Of a stretch of DNA of 62,778 nucleotides, positions 24,228 through 33,462 are shown one piece after another. The DNA is taken from positions 1-62,778 of the forward strand of contig CAKZNE010000155.1 of the NCBI GenBank assembly GCA_937129395.1, in the 5' to 3' direction. Source of the DNA: an uncultured Cryomorphaceae bacterium. Its GTDB lineage: Bacteria; Bacteroidota; Bacteroidia; Flavobacteriales; Schleiferiaceae. Position 1 is the first letter of the stretch. Each line of letters opens with the position of its first letter. Position numbers and translations under genes: made by a program. The notes under the pieces were generated by a model. It worked only from the letters and a program-made list of their open reading frames with translations, was not told the origin of the DNA and did not search any database.

Positions 24228-27200
24228 TTATTCCTCCTTTCCTTTTGATTCACCCAGCATGGAACTTGCAATTTGTGAAAGCCCTAAACTTATCTTTTCC
24301 ATCTGGTCCAAAACCATTGCCATTTTATCACCACCTAATCCTCTCATTCTTTGACCTTTTTGGTAAGATTCAATAATCGCCCTTAACCTATCCTTTTCCA
24401 AATCATCAAGTTTTCCATAAAGCTCCCTGAATTTTAAGAAATTATACTCCGCTCCTTGACTTAGGGTTTGGGATTCGTTTTCGTAATGGGATAGAATTAG
24501 TGTTTCTAGCTCTTTTTCATTCATTACTGAACTCAGTTTTTCTACTATCTTGTTCATATTCCTGTAGGAACCTTGAAGCTTAAATGTAGGTTCCGTTCTG
24601 AATTCATCTGCTTGTCCGGCCGATAGAATATATTCCTTATTTACTTTTAAAATTATATCCCGGACTTGAATCACTTTTGCTAGTACCGACAAATAATCTT
24701 TTATTTCTTCAGGGCTATGACTGTCCTCAAAATTTAGTTTGTCCTTGGTTTCATTTTGGGCTTCTGCAATTAAGGTATAAACATCATTTTGGCTTTTATT
24801 TTTTAATTTTTGAAGAAGACCATTTGAGCTCAAGGAGTTTTCAATATAACTCAATTCAAAGGCTTGGTCTTTTCCTCCAATAATATCTCCTAAATTGTAA
24901 ATATCGGCTCTATTGGCAAGCATATCAGGTATTTGAAACTTATCTCCACTTTCGGTGTAGGGGTTCCCCGCCATAATTACAGCTACCTTTTTCCCCCTAA
25001 AATCATAAGTCTTACTTCTTCCTTTATAAACCCCTTCAATTTTCCTTTGAGCATCACACAATGAAATAAACTTTTGTAAAAACTCCGGCGAACAATGCTG
25101 GATATCATCCAAATAGATCATCACATTATCACCCATTTCAAAGGCCAAATTCAATTTTTCTAATTCCTCTCTCGATGCCGAATTATTAGCAGAAGAAGGA
25201 TCTACAGAATGAACTTGATGTCCGATTGCTGGTCCATTTATTTTCATAAATATTAGTCCCAACCTACTGGCTACATATTCCATCAATGTAGTTTTTCCGT
25301 AACCTGGAGGAGAAATAAGAAGAAGCATACCCATTAAATCCGTTCTCTTGGAATCTCCCGCAGCTCCGATTTGCTTCGCTAGATTATCCCCAATTAAGGG
25401 TAGGTAAACCTCATCTATTAATTTGTTTCTTACAAAAGAGCTTAAAATTCGAGGTTTAAATTCCTGAAGCCTCATTTCGTTTTTCGACTTCTCTAACAAC
25501 TCCTTTTTTAACTGAGTGTATTGTAAATACCTTTTTACCGAATTTTGGGAAAAGTCATTTAATTTTCTCTGAAAAGCATTGTATTGCAAAGAATATAAAC
25601 CATCCCCTAGCAAGTCATGATCCCCAAAAAACCCATCAATTTTTACCTGAGTGCTTATTTTATGATCTGTTAAATGGGTATTGTCTTTATTAATTAAAAG
25701 GATGGCTGTTTCGGCAATAAGATCCTCATTAATCTCAGCCTTTTCTTGGGTTAAAAGGAAATTTTCCAACCAATTACAAGCTACTTCATATTGCTTTAAG
25801 GCTTGATTATCGTAAGCCTGAATGGACTCCTCAAATCGTTTTTGATTTTTGGATTTTTTAAAATACAATTGGATTTGATCTGCTAGTTGCCATGCCTCTT
25901 GGCTATAAACAAAACCTTTGTTTTGAATCAGTAAATAATATAAAAATTCCGCTGCTTCCTTGGCTAGATATTCTTCTTCACCAAGTTCAATTTCAGACTT
26001 TGATATTTGCACATAAAGATCCTCCAAACATTGTTCAGAAACCTGAATAGAATCAAATGCCTCCGCAATGGAGCGCAATGCTTTAAATTCTGTGAGCCAT
26101 TCTTTTTTGGAATCGTTTGGCAATAATTTCTCCCACCATAAAAAAGCCAAAACACGAGCTTTTGCATTGTATCTTAATAGACCAATGGTGCTATAGAAAT
26201 GTATTAATTGAGCAAGTATTAAACTTGCATCATGGTCGTGCACACCTTTTACATAGCCTTCATCAAAACGACCTGCCATTTTACTTTGCACAAAAGCCAA
26301 CAGTTCACTTTTACTTAATGTTAGAATCCGATCAATTCCATCCTTCGATCCGGTCTGGTTAAAAAGAGAGGTGAAAATTTGGTAGGCTAAAAACTCCGCT
26401 CTATAAACTTCTTTATTTTCCGAAACTAAATTTTGATTCCACACAGATTTGGTTTCTAGGAAGTTTTTTTCTTCCACCTTTTCGAAAAAATTTGTACCCG
26501 TTAAATGATAAAACATATCCTCGTTTCTTAAGACCATTGTAAGGTCCAAGGATTGCGTATTTACATTAAAATGATGCTTACCAAATTTAATAATATCAGA
26601 TCCGGCAACAAATAATTCCTTTTTATCTTTTAATTGTCTTACCGCATCTTCGTAGGCAAATTTCAATTTACTAAGCACATCATCGGCCTTAACCGAATCC
26701 CCTAAATCCAATAGTTGCTTGGAAAGATCCCTCACTTTGGAAACCATAATATCCGAGGCGTAATAGGCATTAATTTCGGTCTGTTCTTTAAAGGACATTA
26801 GCCTTTTTGCAATACCCGAAACAATTCTTTCTGCCGATTGCTGAAGGCTTAAAGTTCTTTTATTTCTAGATTCTAAGAGGGCAAGTTTTTTACTTTCAAA
26901 AGCATTATACACCTCTTCCCTTTTTTGGGTGGTCTTTTCTAAAAACTGATCAAATTCAACAAACTTGGCTTCCAGCTCTTCTACCTGAACCATTAGTTTA
27001 TTGAGGTATTCATCACATTTTTCTGGGCTTTCAGAAATATCCAAATAATTGGTTAAACCTTGATTAATCAATTTCATTTGGGAGGCAAATTCAGCTTCTC
27101 CCTCTTTTCCTAAAAGCTCTTTTCTTTTTTTCTTTAGTCCGGAGTTAATCTGATTAAATTGAGCATAAATCCCAGAAATGGATTCAATTATTTTGGTACT

Positions 27201-29153
27201 ATGGGTGGCATCTTCAATTTTAAGATTACTTACAATTTCAATTAGCAATTCCAATTCACCAGAAACTTTTAAAACCTCCTTTTCCAACTTTTTAGCCTCC
27301 ATCACCTTAGCGACGGTTTCCACCTTTCCATTAAGTCCTTTTACCTTTTCACGGTAAGGATCCAAAGCTTCTTTTCTAAGTAAAAACCGGACACATTGCT
27401 GAGACACAAGAGCGGATATATCGCTAAGTTTAATTTCCAAATCATCGATCCATTCCAAATCGATGTATCGCAAATCTTTAAGGGAAAGAACCTCACCTTT
27501 TGCAATTCGCAGCAATGATAAACGCTCTATAAACTCGTTAATATTTCGGGCATCGCCTCTTTGAGCTTTAGACATTGCCTCGATCGCCTTTTCCTCAACC
27601 TCAGCCGATCGTTCTTGGGTATTCTTCCGTATCCGAATTACCTTTTCGTATTCCTCTATCGCTGAAGAAGCGGATGCTTTAATCTGAACCAGAGGCTCTT
27701 CCACAAACATTGCCTCTTTATGTGATAACCAATGATAGGAATCCAAAACATCAGTAGACTTTTTTACCAAATCCACATACAAATTGGCATAAGAATCTTC
27801 CTTGGAAATAAGTTTCTGAATCTCACTTATTTCGGCCATAGCTCTCACCACATCTTTATTTCCCACTTTGAAAAGAAAGGACTTATTTTCTTTTACAATG
27901 CTTTTATTTGGAGAATGAAAGGGTGTTTGCCAAATTTGAATTAAATGATGCTTTTTTTGCTCCTCCTCGGCTTTAAAATATATTAAATCGCCATCGTCAA
28001 AAATGGAATAGCCATTACAAATAATGGGAGTCAAAACTTCTTGTTCAATTAAATTATAGGAAAGCAAGGCATAAGTCCCCGTATTTTTTTGGTAAAAAAC
28101 ATATAGAAAATCTTCACCATTTGGCGAAGGAATTCGTTTTTCAAAAACAGTATCTTCCAACTGATTATCAAACAATTTGAACTCCCCTGTTTGAATATAA
28201 TATCCTTTTGCAAAAATTATCCCTTGATCATCTGGCAATAAAACACAAGAATTTTCTAGGGCATCAATTCGCAGGGCTTCTTGGATTTTTTCATTGTATA
28301 GGATATATCGAAACTTTTCTTCTTGGTAGGGTTTAATTTTTAAAATAATGAGGTTCCCAACCAAAGCATAATGAATTTCGGCATCATCCAAAGTTTGGTC
28401 TTTATCCGAAACGGGCTCACTATAAATCCCTTTCCCACTATCGGTATTATCCTCCACTTTTATGGTTAGATCTCCGTTAATAGTTTCTACAAATAAACGA
28501 TCGTCAATGGAAATATGAGGATGAATCCCAGAACGGTGCATATCTCTTACACTGCGCTTCCAATTAAACTCATGTTGTTCTGGGAACACAAATTCATGGT
28601 CGCTGCGATTGTCAACATATTTTAACTCATTCCCAACTTTGGTCCATTTAAATGTTTTGATATCATCGATAGTTTTACCTACCTGAAACACCATAAAAAG
28701 AAAGGGGCCGATTTCCGCAAATTTTATGAACTGAGTTCCTTTGTAGAACTTATAAAGATTAGCGAAATCCACTTTAAAAGATTCATCGAGAAGAAAAGAA
28801 CATTCTTCCTTTTGAAATAAATGTTTTTCCGAATTGTAACTGTAACAACTAAAAACATCCTCCACCAAGGTTTCCGTTTTCAAACCCATAAAAACATTGT
28901 ATCCGAACAAAAAGTGACGCTCATTTACGGCAACAATATCGCGTGATAAACAATTGTTTTGGGTACTTACCCTATCGGTTCCAACCAATTTGGTTTCAAT
29001 AGTTCCAAACACCTCTCTTCTTGCCTCATTAAGGCTCCCCAACCTTTTACGAAGCTCTTCATTTTGCTTGGCCAATCGATCGCGAATGATTTCATAGGTC
29101 CCAGCTTCTAATTGAGTTTCTTGAGATTTATTTGGACTATTATTTTCCGACAT
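24228..29153 (-). CDS. large AAA+ ATPase, DUF3686 / 'DNA repair ATPase' family
   Basis: 1641 residues. Residues ~1-60 are charged and helical; ~60-440 read as beta-rich repeats (FLFGYNVFMGL, YKGTQFIKFAEIG, VGNLIILKI, GEDFLYVFYQ) compatible with a propeller-like DUF3686 domain; ~440-900 form long coiled coils. The AAA+ module starts near 1270: Walker A SPPGYGKTT with K1287, Walker B VMIYLDDIQ with D1349/D1350, then VIMAGNPYTESG (sensor 1 N) and LANRADIYNLGD (arginine-finger-like R). Relatives are named DNA repair ATPase by old annotation, but here the gene closes an operon with PspA and flotillin, so a role in remodelling a membrane-bound protein coat is more likely (inference). A hairpin in the 81-bp gap upstream may lower its expression relative to flotillin. 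Confidence 0.88.
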   Translation of the reverse strand: MSENNSPNKSQETQLEAGTYEIIRDRLAKQNEELRKRLGSLNEARREVFGTIETKLVGTDRVSTQNNCLSRDIVAVNERHFLFGYNVFMGLKTETLVEDVFSCYSYNSEKHLFQKEECSFLLDESFKVDFANLYKFYKGTQFIKFAEIGPFLFMVFQVGKTIDDIKTFKWTKVGNELKYVDNRSDHEFVFPEQHEFNWKRSVRDMHRSGIHPHISIDDRLFVETINGDLTIKVEDNTDSGKGIYSEPVSDKDQTLDDAEIHYALVGNLIILKIKPYQEEKFRYILYNEKIQEALRIDALENSCVLLPDDQGIIFAKGYYIQTGEFKLFDNQLEDTVFEKRIPSPNGEDFLYVFYQKNTGTYALLSYNLIEQEVLTPIICNGYSIFDDGDLIYFKAEEEQKKHHLIQIWQTPFHSPNKSIVKENKSFLFKVGNKDVVRAMAEISEIQKLISKEDSYANLYVDLVKKSTDVLDSYHWLSHKEAMFVEEPLVQIKASASSAIEEYEKVIRIRKNTQERSAEVEEKAIEAMSKAQRGDARNINEFIERLSLLRIAKGEVLSLKDLRYIDLEWIDDLEIKLSDISALVSQQCVRFLLRKEALDPYREKVKGLNGKVETVAKVMEAKKLEKEVLKVSGELELLIEIVSNLKIEDATHSTKIIESISGIYAQFNQINSGLKKKRKELLGKEGEAEFASQMKLINQGLTNYLDISESPEKCDEYLNKLMVQVEELEAKFVEFDQFLEKTTQKREEVYNAFESKKLALLESRNKRTLSLQQSAERIVSGIAKRLMSFKEQTEINAYYASDIMVSKVRDLSKQLLDLGDSVKADDVLSKLKFAYEDAVRQLKDKKELFVAGSDIIKFGKHHFNVNTQSLDLTMVLRNEDMFYHLTGTNFFEKVEEKNFLETKSVWNQNLVSENKEVYRAEFLAYQIFTSLFNQTGSKDGIDRILTLSKSELLAFVQSKMAGRFDEGYVKGVHDHDASLILAQLIHFYSTIGLLRYNAKARVLAFLWWEKLLPNDSKKEWLTEFKALRSIAEAFDSIQVSEQCLEDLYVQISKSEIELGEEEYLAKEAAEFLYYLLIQNKGFVYSQEAWQLADQIQLYFKKSKNQKRFEESIQAYDNQALKQYEVACNWLENFLLTQEKAEINEDLIAETAILLINKDNTHLTDHKISTQVKIDGFFGDHDLLGDGLYSLQYNAFQRKLNDFSQNSVKRYLQYTQLKKELLEKSKNEMRLQEFKPRILSSFVRNKLIDEVYLPLIGDNLAKQIGAAGDSKRTDLMGMLLLISPPGYGKTTLMEYVASRLGLIFMKINGPAIGHQVHSVDPSSANNSASREELEKLNLAFEMGDNVMIYLDDIQHCSPEFLQKFISLCDAQRKIEGVYKGRSKTYDFRGKKVAVIMAGNPYTESGDKFQIPDMLANRADIYNLGDIIGGKDQAFELSYIENSLSSNGLLQKLKNKSQNDVYTLIAEAQNETKDKLNFEDSHSPEEIKDYLSVLAKVIQVRDIILKVNKEYILSAGQADEFRTEPTFKLQGSYRNMNKIVEKLSSVMNEKELETLILSHYENESQTLSQGAEYNFLKFRELYGKLDDLEKDRLRAIIESYQKGQRMRGLGGDKMAMVLDQMEKISLGLSQIASSMLGESKGKEE

Positions 29154-29186
29154 GAAATGAAATTGGACTTTTGAATTAAAATGAAA

Positions 29187-29219
29187 ACCTTCACCCTGAG
29201 AAACTCGAAGGGTAAAGGT
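29187..29219 (-). terminator. intra-operon hairpin (attenuator or weak terminator)
   Basis: On the minus strand ACCTTTACCCT pairs with AGGGTGAAGGT (11 bp, one G-U) around an 11-base loop and is followed by TTTTCATTTTAATT. It lies between flotillin and the ATPase gene. Confidence 0.5.
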
Positions 29220-29234
29220 CTATAATTGTGATTT

Positions 29235-31415
29235 TTAGCTTAACAAGCCAAGGTCAGATGCCGACTGAGATCCTAAACCAGAAGATTTAGCTAGGTCCAG
29301 CATTTGTTGAAGCATGCTTTTCTTCTCATCGCTATCCGTTTGAGCCATCAGTTTGGCTATTAGCGCTGTTACAGAGATATTCTTTACATCTTCAGTTTTC
29401 AAATTGGATTCTCTAAAAATAGATCCAATTTGCTCTAGCATAGTTCTGCCTTGAGGGTCTTCTAAAAGTTGGTTTTTTACAGAAGTAACCACATCGCTGT
29501 TGTTTACCATTCTATCAATGGTTTTTCCTTGAGTGATGGCTCCAATAATCTTATCAAAGAATACAGTTTCACCACCAACGATATCAATTTTTGCAGATTT
29601 TAAAGCGTGAGAAATAACTTCAGCTTGGGCTGCAGCAATATCTTTTTGAATGGATATTTGAGCCAATTCTACTGCTTTTTCTTTATCCAATCTCAGCTTA
29701 AATTCTTCATGGTCTTTACCTACACCATCAAGACGTTTCATGGCTTCTGCTTTCTTGTTTATTCCCTCTGCTTCAGCCATTAATTTCTCCAATTTCACAG
29801 CAGCTTCTGCTAATCCTTTTTCCTTTTCGGCATCGGCTTTTTTCAAGATTACATCGGCTTCAGCTAAACCTTTTGCTTTATCCACATCAGCAGCGGCATT
29901 TCCAATTTTAAGATCTGCCTCAGATTGTGCATTTGACTTAGCTTCAATTCCTTTTGCTTCAGCAATTGCTTGAGATTCAAGAACATTAGCTTCAGCTTCT
30001 CCTTGTTTTTCTCTTGCTTGTGCTTTGGCTTCCATTACTTGGGCTTCAGCCATTCCTGTTGCAGCGAACCTTGAAGCTTCTGCTTCTGCCATCACTTTTA
30101 CAGCTTCGGCTTTTTGAGTAGAAGATTGTTGTTCTGCATCCGCATCAATAATCATTTTTTTAGCATTGTACTCTGCTGCTTGTTTGGCCGCTTCCGCTCT
30201 TTTAATTTCAGCTACAAGGGCTGTTTCTGCATCTTCCTCCGCTTTAGTTATAGATACTTTCTTTTCCCTTTCGGCTGATGCAAATGCTCTCGTATCCTTT
30301 ATTTTTTCTTCTTCATCTACTACGGTTTTTTCAATAACAACCCTTTCGCGAATTACTTCTTGAATATTTTTCTTTTGCTCTTCAATGGATTTCTCCTTTT
30401 CAATATTAGCAAGAGTTACAATTCTTTCCTTTTCATTTACTTCCAAGAGCCTGTCCTTCTCTACTCTTTCGGATTCTACGGCCTCCGTTCTTTCCTTGTT
30501 TTTGGCAGCAACAACAATTTGTCTGAGCTTATTTTCCTCGGCAACAGAAACTTCTTCTTCGGTGGCTATTCTCGCCCTTTCAGATTTTAGTCTTTCTTCC
30601 TGCGCAACCTTTTCAGTCTCCGCTTCTTCACGAGATTTAATGGTGGCTATTTCTCTCTTTTGTTTTTCTTCGGTTTCTGCCAATTGCTTTTCCAAAACAA
30701 GAATTGCTTCTTTGGCTTCTACATCCTGCTGCTTTACAGTTTTTTCTTTATCTCTTTGGATAAGATTGGCCTTTACAGCCTCTCTTGCGGTAATTTCCGT
30801 TATTTTCTTAATACCCTCTGCATCCAAAATATTGTTAGGATCCAAAGAATCTAACCTTGTTTGCTCCAGGTAATCTATGGCAGCATCATCTAGCACATAA
30901 CCGTTAAGGTCGGTACCAATAATATTGATAATTTCTTTTCTGAATTCATCCCTTTTATTATAGAGATCTACGAATTCGAACTTCTTTCCTACCGTTTTTA
31001 GGGCCTCGGAGAATTTCGCATCGAATAGTAGACTTAAGGCCTCAATGGAAGAAGCTCTGCTGCATCCCACAGATTGGGCTACTTTTTTAACGTCATCCAC
31101 CATCTCATTTACCCGTACAAAAAAGGCAACTTTTATATCTGCTCGCATATTATCCTTACAGACAAGTCCATCTTTTCCTATTCTTTCAATTTGAATGGTT
31201 TTTAGGGAGATGTCCATTATTTCCAGCTTGTGTAGCACTGGGATAATCATCATACTGTTAAAAGATACTTTTACACCACCATATCCTGTTTTTACAAGCG
31301 CCTGACCTTGAGAGGCTTTATTGTAAAATCGTGAAATAAAGGCAAATATGCCGATTAGGAGAATTACCAAACCGACAGTGGCTGTAATCCAAATGTTTCC
31401 AAATATTGAATCCAT
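29235..31415 (-). CDS. flotillin / YqiK-type SPFH-domain protein
   Basis: 726 residues. An N-terminal membrane anchor (about 11-29) leads into an SPFH/band-7 domain (about 30-210: GQALVKTGYGG, VCKDNMRADIKVAFFVRV, LNGYVLDDAAIDYLEQT). A ~400-residue coiled coil rich in Ala, Glu and Lys follows with repeated E-A-x-A / A-E-A motifs (210-600), as in YqiK/flotillins, then a C-terminal ~100-residue domain (AKIDIVGGETVFFDKIIGA). Flotillins assemble into membrane-associated cages or microdomain scaffolds. It sits between an NfeD/YqiJ-like gene (29 bp gap) and the AAA+ ATPase, the usual partnering for this family. Confidence 0.93.
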   Translation of the reverse strand: MDSIFGNIWITATVGLVILLIGIFAFISRFYNKASQGQALVKTGYGGVKVSFNSMMIIPVLHKLEIMDISLKTIQIERIGKDGLVCKDNMRADIKVAFFVRVNEMVDDVKKVAQSVGCSRASSIEALSLLFDAKFSEALKTVGKKFEFVDLYNKRDEFRKEIINIIGTDLNGYVLDDAAIDYLEQTRLDSLDPNNILDAEGIKKITEITAREAVKANLIQRDKEKTVKQQDVEAKEAILVLEKQLAETEEKQKREIATIKSREEAETEKVAQEERLKSERARIATEEEVSVAEENKLRQIVVAAKNKERTEAVESERVEKDRLLEVNEKERIVTLANIEKEKSIEEQKKNIQEVIRERVVIEKTVVDEEEKIKDTRAFASAEREKKVSITKAEEDAETALVAEIKRAEAAKQAAEYNAKKMIIDADAEQQSSTQKAEAVKVMAEAEASRFAATGMAEAQVMEAKAQAREKQGEAEANVLESQAIAEAKGIEAKSNAQSEADLKIGNAAADVDKAKGLAEADVILKKADAEKEKGLAEAAVKLEKLMAEAEGINKKAEAMKRLDGVGKDHEEFKLRLDKEKAVELAQISIQKDIAAAQAEVISHALKSAKIDIVGGETVFFDKIIGAITQGKTIDRMVNNSDVVTSVKNQLLEDPQGRTMLEQIGSIFRESNLKTEDVKNISVTALIAKLMAQTDSDEKKSMLQQMLDLAKSSGLGSQSASDLGLLS

Positions 31416-31444
31416 GTATTTTATTAGGTTTTAATTGGTTAGTA

Positions 31445-32092
31445 TTAGGTTATTTGCAAATGGGGCTCTACGATAAACGTTGACCCATCAAGGGGTTTAA
31501 TGAACATTACTTCACTTCCCTTCGAAACTTCTACTCCTTCTTCCGTAAGGATATAAAAGCTTAAAAAAGTTCCATTGTAATTTATTTCCGCTTGCCCTTT
31601 ACTACTATGAGTTGCAGATAAAATCACTTTTCCAGTTCTTCCCAGAACATCTTTTTCTTTTGTTTCTTCGTTAAGTTTATCAAACACTTTTACCAAAGGC
31701 CAAGTAAAAAATTTGGCAAGAAAAAGACAAGCAATTAAACTAGGAACAAAGGTGAGAAGACCGGGCAAGAAGCTTGTGAAGCCTAGGCTATGATTGAGTA
31801 CCATTGTCAAAATCCACAAAGGGATTGTCAAAAAACTCAACCAAATCATTAGGGGAACCCTGCCTAGGTTAAAAAAGACCAAAGCCTTGTTCAACCAAGA
31901 GATTCCAACTTCGGAACTCCCTTCCACATCGGCATCCATGTCAACATCAGTGTCAACCTCAATGTCGATGTCTAGGAAATCTGTACCAACGAGGCCTAGA
32001 ATTACTATTATCCAATACAGAAATATGAACAATAGTAAACCTGAGGAAATGGCGTTGGCACCACTAAATACAAGATTTAAATAGTCGCCCAT
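31445..32092 (-). CDS. YqiJ/NfeD-like membrane protein with C-terminal OB fold
   Basis: 215 residues with a hydrophobic segment at ~14-37, a very acidic stretch at ~40-62 (IDIEVDTDVDMDADVEG), two or three further membrane segments (~68-130), and a C-terminal beta-barrel of ~70 residues (DVLGRTGKVILSATHSSKGQ ... VMFIKPLDG) matching the OB domain of NfeD/YqiJ proteins. These are standard partners of flotillin-type SPFH proteins and probably regulate or recruit them at the membrane. The gene lies between PspA (2 bp gap) and flotillin (29 bp gap). The acidic loop could bind cations; that is inference. Confidence 0.83.
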   Translation of the reverse strand: MGDYLNLVFSGANAISSGLLLFIFLYWIIVILGLVGTDFLDIDIEVDTDVDMDADVEGSSEVGISWLNKALVFFNLGRVPLMIWLSFLTIPLWILTMVLNHSLGFTSFLPGLLTFVPSLIACLFLAKFFTWPLVKVFDKLNEETKEKDVLGRTGKVILSATHSSKGQAEINYNGTFLSFYILTEEGVEVSKGSEVMFIKPLDGSTFIVEPHLQIT

Positions 32093-32094
32093 GA

Positions 32095-32826
32095 TTAGGA
32101 CTCTGAAGAAGAATCTTCATCTTTAGATAAACCCATTTTTTTCTTCAATTCGGCCAATTTATCAGATGCTTTTGAATCTGCAGCACCTTCAAGAGCTTTG
32201 TCGATTTCATCATCAACACTCTTACTTTCGTTGGCGATCTCACCATAACTTTCAGCAATAGCTTCTTGTTGGGCCACTTTTTCCTTCATCTTTTCAAGCA
32301 TGGAAACCGTACCACTGGAATCAATTTGAGCCATTTGCTTATTGATGTTTTTTGTGGCTGCACTAACCTTCACTCTTGCCTTTAGTGTTTTTAGCTCATT
32401 TTCATATTTACTAATCTGGCTGCGTAAGGTTTTAATATTCGAATCCATCTTAGCGATGCTATCATCGAACTTTACTTTTTCGGCTTTACTTCGGTTTAAG
32501 TGTTCAAGGTTTTCATCCTTTTTAAGAAGTGCCTCACCGGCCAGACGATCGGCATCCGCAACGTTGATATCCCCTTTTTGCGCTTGCTGCAACAACAACA
32601 TAGCTTTTTGCTCGTAGTCGTTTGCTTTGTCGCCAAAGGTTTGGATGTCATTTCTAGCTCTAATGGAAAGCGCTTTGATTTCAGCCAATGCTTGAAGTGC
32701 TTTGTCAAGATCTTTCTTTAGATCTCTAATTCCTTGCTCTGTAAGTTTGATTGGGTCTTCTAATTTGTCAATTGCAGAATGTGCTTCTGCCTTACCCATT
32801 GTAAAAAGTCTTTTAAAAATATTCAT
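32095..32826 (-). CDS. PspA/IM30 family protein (YjfJ-like)
   Basis: 243 residues, mostly long alpha-helical coiled coil, starting MNIFKRLFTMGKAEAHS with an amphipathic helix typical of PspA/IM30/Vipp1, followed by LEDPIKLTEQGIRDLKKDL and AL..IKAL. PspA proteins belong to the ESCRT-III superfamily and polymerise on damaged membranes. The C-terminal ~40 residues are acidic and Ser-rich (KDEDSSSES end). Placement directly after a YjfI-like gene (13 bp gap) and before an NfeD/YqiJ-like gene (2 bp) matches the YjfJ branch rather than classic PspA of the pspABC operon; no PspB, PspC or PspF gene is nearby. Confidence 0.92.
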   Translation of the reverse strand: MNIFKRLFTMGKAEAHSAIDKLEDPIKLTEQGIRDLKKDLDKALQALAEIKALSIRARNDIQTFGDKANDYEQKAMLLLQQAQKGDINVADADRLAGEALLKKDENLEHLNRSKAEKVKFDDSIAKMDSNIKTLRSQISKYENELKTLKARVKVSAATKNINKQMAQIDSSGTVSMLEKMKEKVAQQEAIAESYGEIANESKSVDDEIDKALEGAADSKASDKLAELKKKMGLSKDEDSSSES

Positions 32827-32839
32827 AATAAGTTGATAT

Positions 32840-33235
32840 TTAATGTTTTGAAAATTTGATTAATTCATCTGAATATTCGCTCAACAAGAGGCTAAGCGAA
32901 TTAATGGAACCTTCTAACTCATTCAAATCGAGGTTCTCTAATTGTAAGGTATCTCTAAAAATCACCTTATTCCCTCCATCGTCTAAGGCAAATGCGCCAT
33001 GTACGATATCTCTATTTTTCATCAGCAAGTTTTTAAGGACATCTGAACTATCCTGCTTTAGCTCAAAAAGAAATTGCTCCATAATCAAAAGTGGATCTGC
33101 ACAGGCCAATACTAAATTTTGGATTCCTTCAGATTCGTTTTCGACTACCAGAACACCCTCTTCTTCATTCATATAAAAAATGGAGTAATCTAGTTCAAGC
33201 AGGTAGGATTTAACCTTATTAAAGTGGTCTATCAT
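32840..33235 (-). CDS. YjfI-like protein (DUF2170 / YbjN-like fold)
   Basis: 131 residues, soluble and acidic, with an alternating alpha/beta pattern (MIDHFNKVKSYLLEL, GVLVVENESEG, LVLACADPLLIMEQFLFEL, NLLMKNRDIVHGAFALDDGG, VIFRDTLQLENLDLNELEG). Length, the MNRDIVHGAFALD-type core and position before a PspA/YjfJ gene fit YjfI (DUF2170), a relative of YbjN and type III chaperone-like folds. It is the first gene of the five-gene operon. In other genomes the family is tied to PspA, perhaps as a chaperone or adaptor; direct function is not established. Family assignment rests on pattern and context. Confidence 0.65.
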   Translation of the reverse strand: MIDHFNKVKSYLLELDYSIFYMNEEEGVLVVENESEGIQNLVLACADPLLIMEQFLFELKQDSSDVLKNLLMKNRDIVHGAFALDDGGNKVIFRDTLQLENLDLNELEGSINSLSLLLSEYSDELIKFSKH

Positions 33236-33462
33236 TGTAATATTTGATTTTTTGGTTTGTATATTCTATTCGATAAAACAGGTGCTTTTGTAAAGAATTT
33301 CACCCGCTAATTTAGCTATCCAATATAACACTTAATTGGAGGAGGCAAAGGAAGATTTAGAAAGTTAATTTTGTCGTTCATGTTAAAATTTTTAGCTTTA
33401 CCCTGCTAAAGTACTAAAAAAAATAGAATAGCCAATTATATTAGCTAAAAATATTTTCAATT
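33236..33462. promoter_or_regulatory. divergent control region with TTAGC/GCTAA motifs
   Basis: The 227 bp between the membrane operon (-) and the repressor gene (+) contain GCTAA-T-TTAGC (33306-33316), TTTAGC-8-GCTAAA (33391-33410) and TTAGCTAA (33441-33448), the last 15 bp before the repressor ATG. They could be operator sites of the repressor. A caution: GCTAATTTAGC also occurs at 22781-22791 upstream of an unrelated gene, so part of the signal may be a -7 promoter element of this genome. Confidence 0.45.

Noticed and set aside
24228..29153. Literal DNA repair role for the AAA+ ATPase
   Set aside because: The label is inherited from family naming; no nuclease or DNA-binding motif was seen and all operon partners are membrane-associated.
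30385..30873. 162-codon plus-strand frame opposite flotillin
   Set aside because: It is the antisense of the Ala/Glu coiled coil, giving a Ser/Phe/Leu-rich low-complexity text without homology-like pattern.
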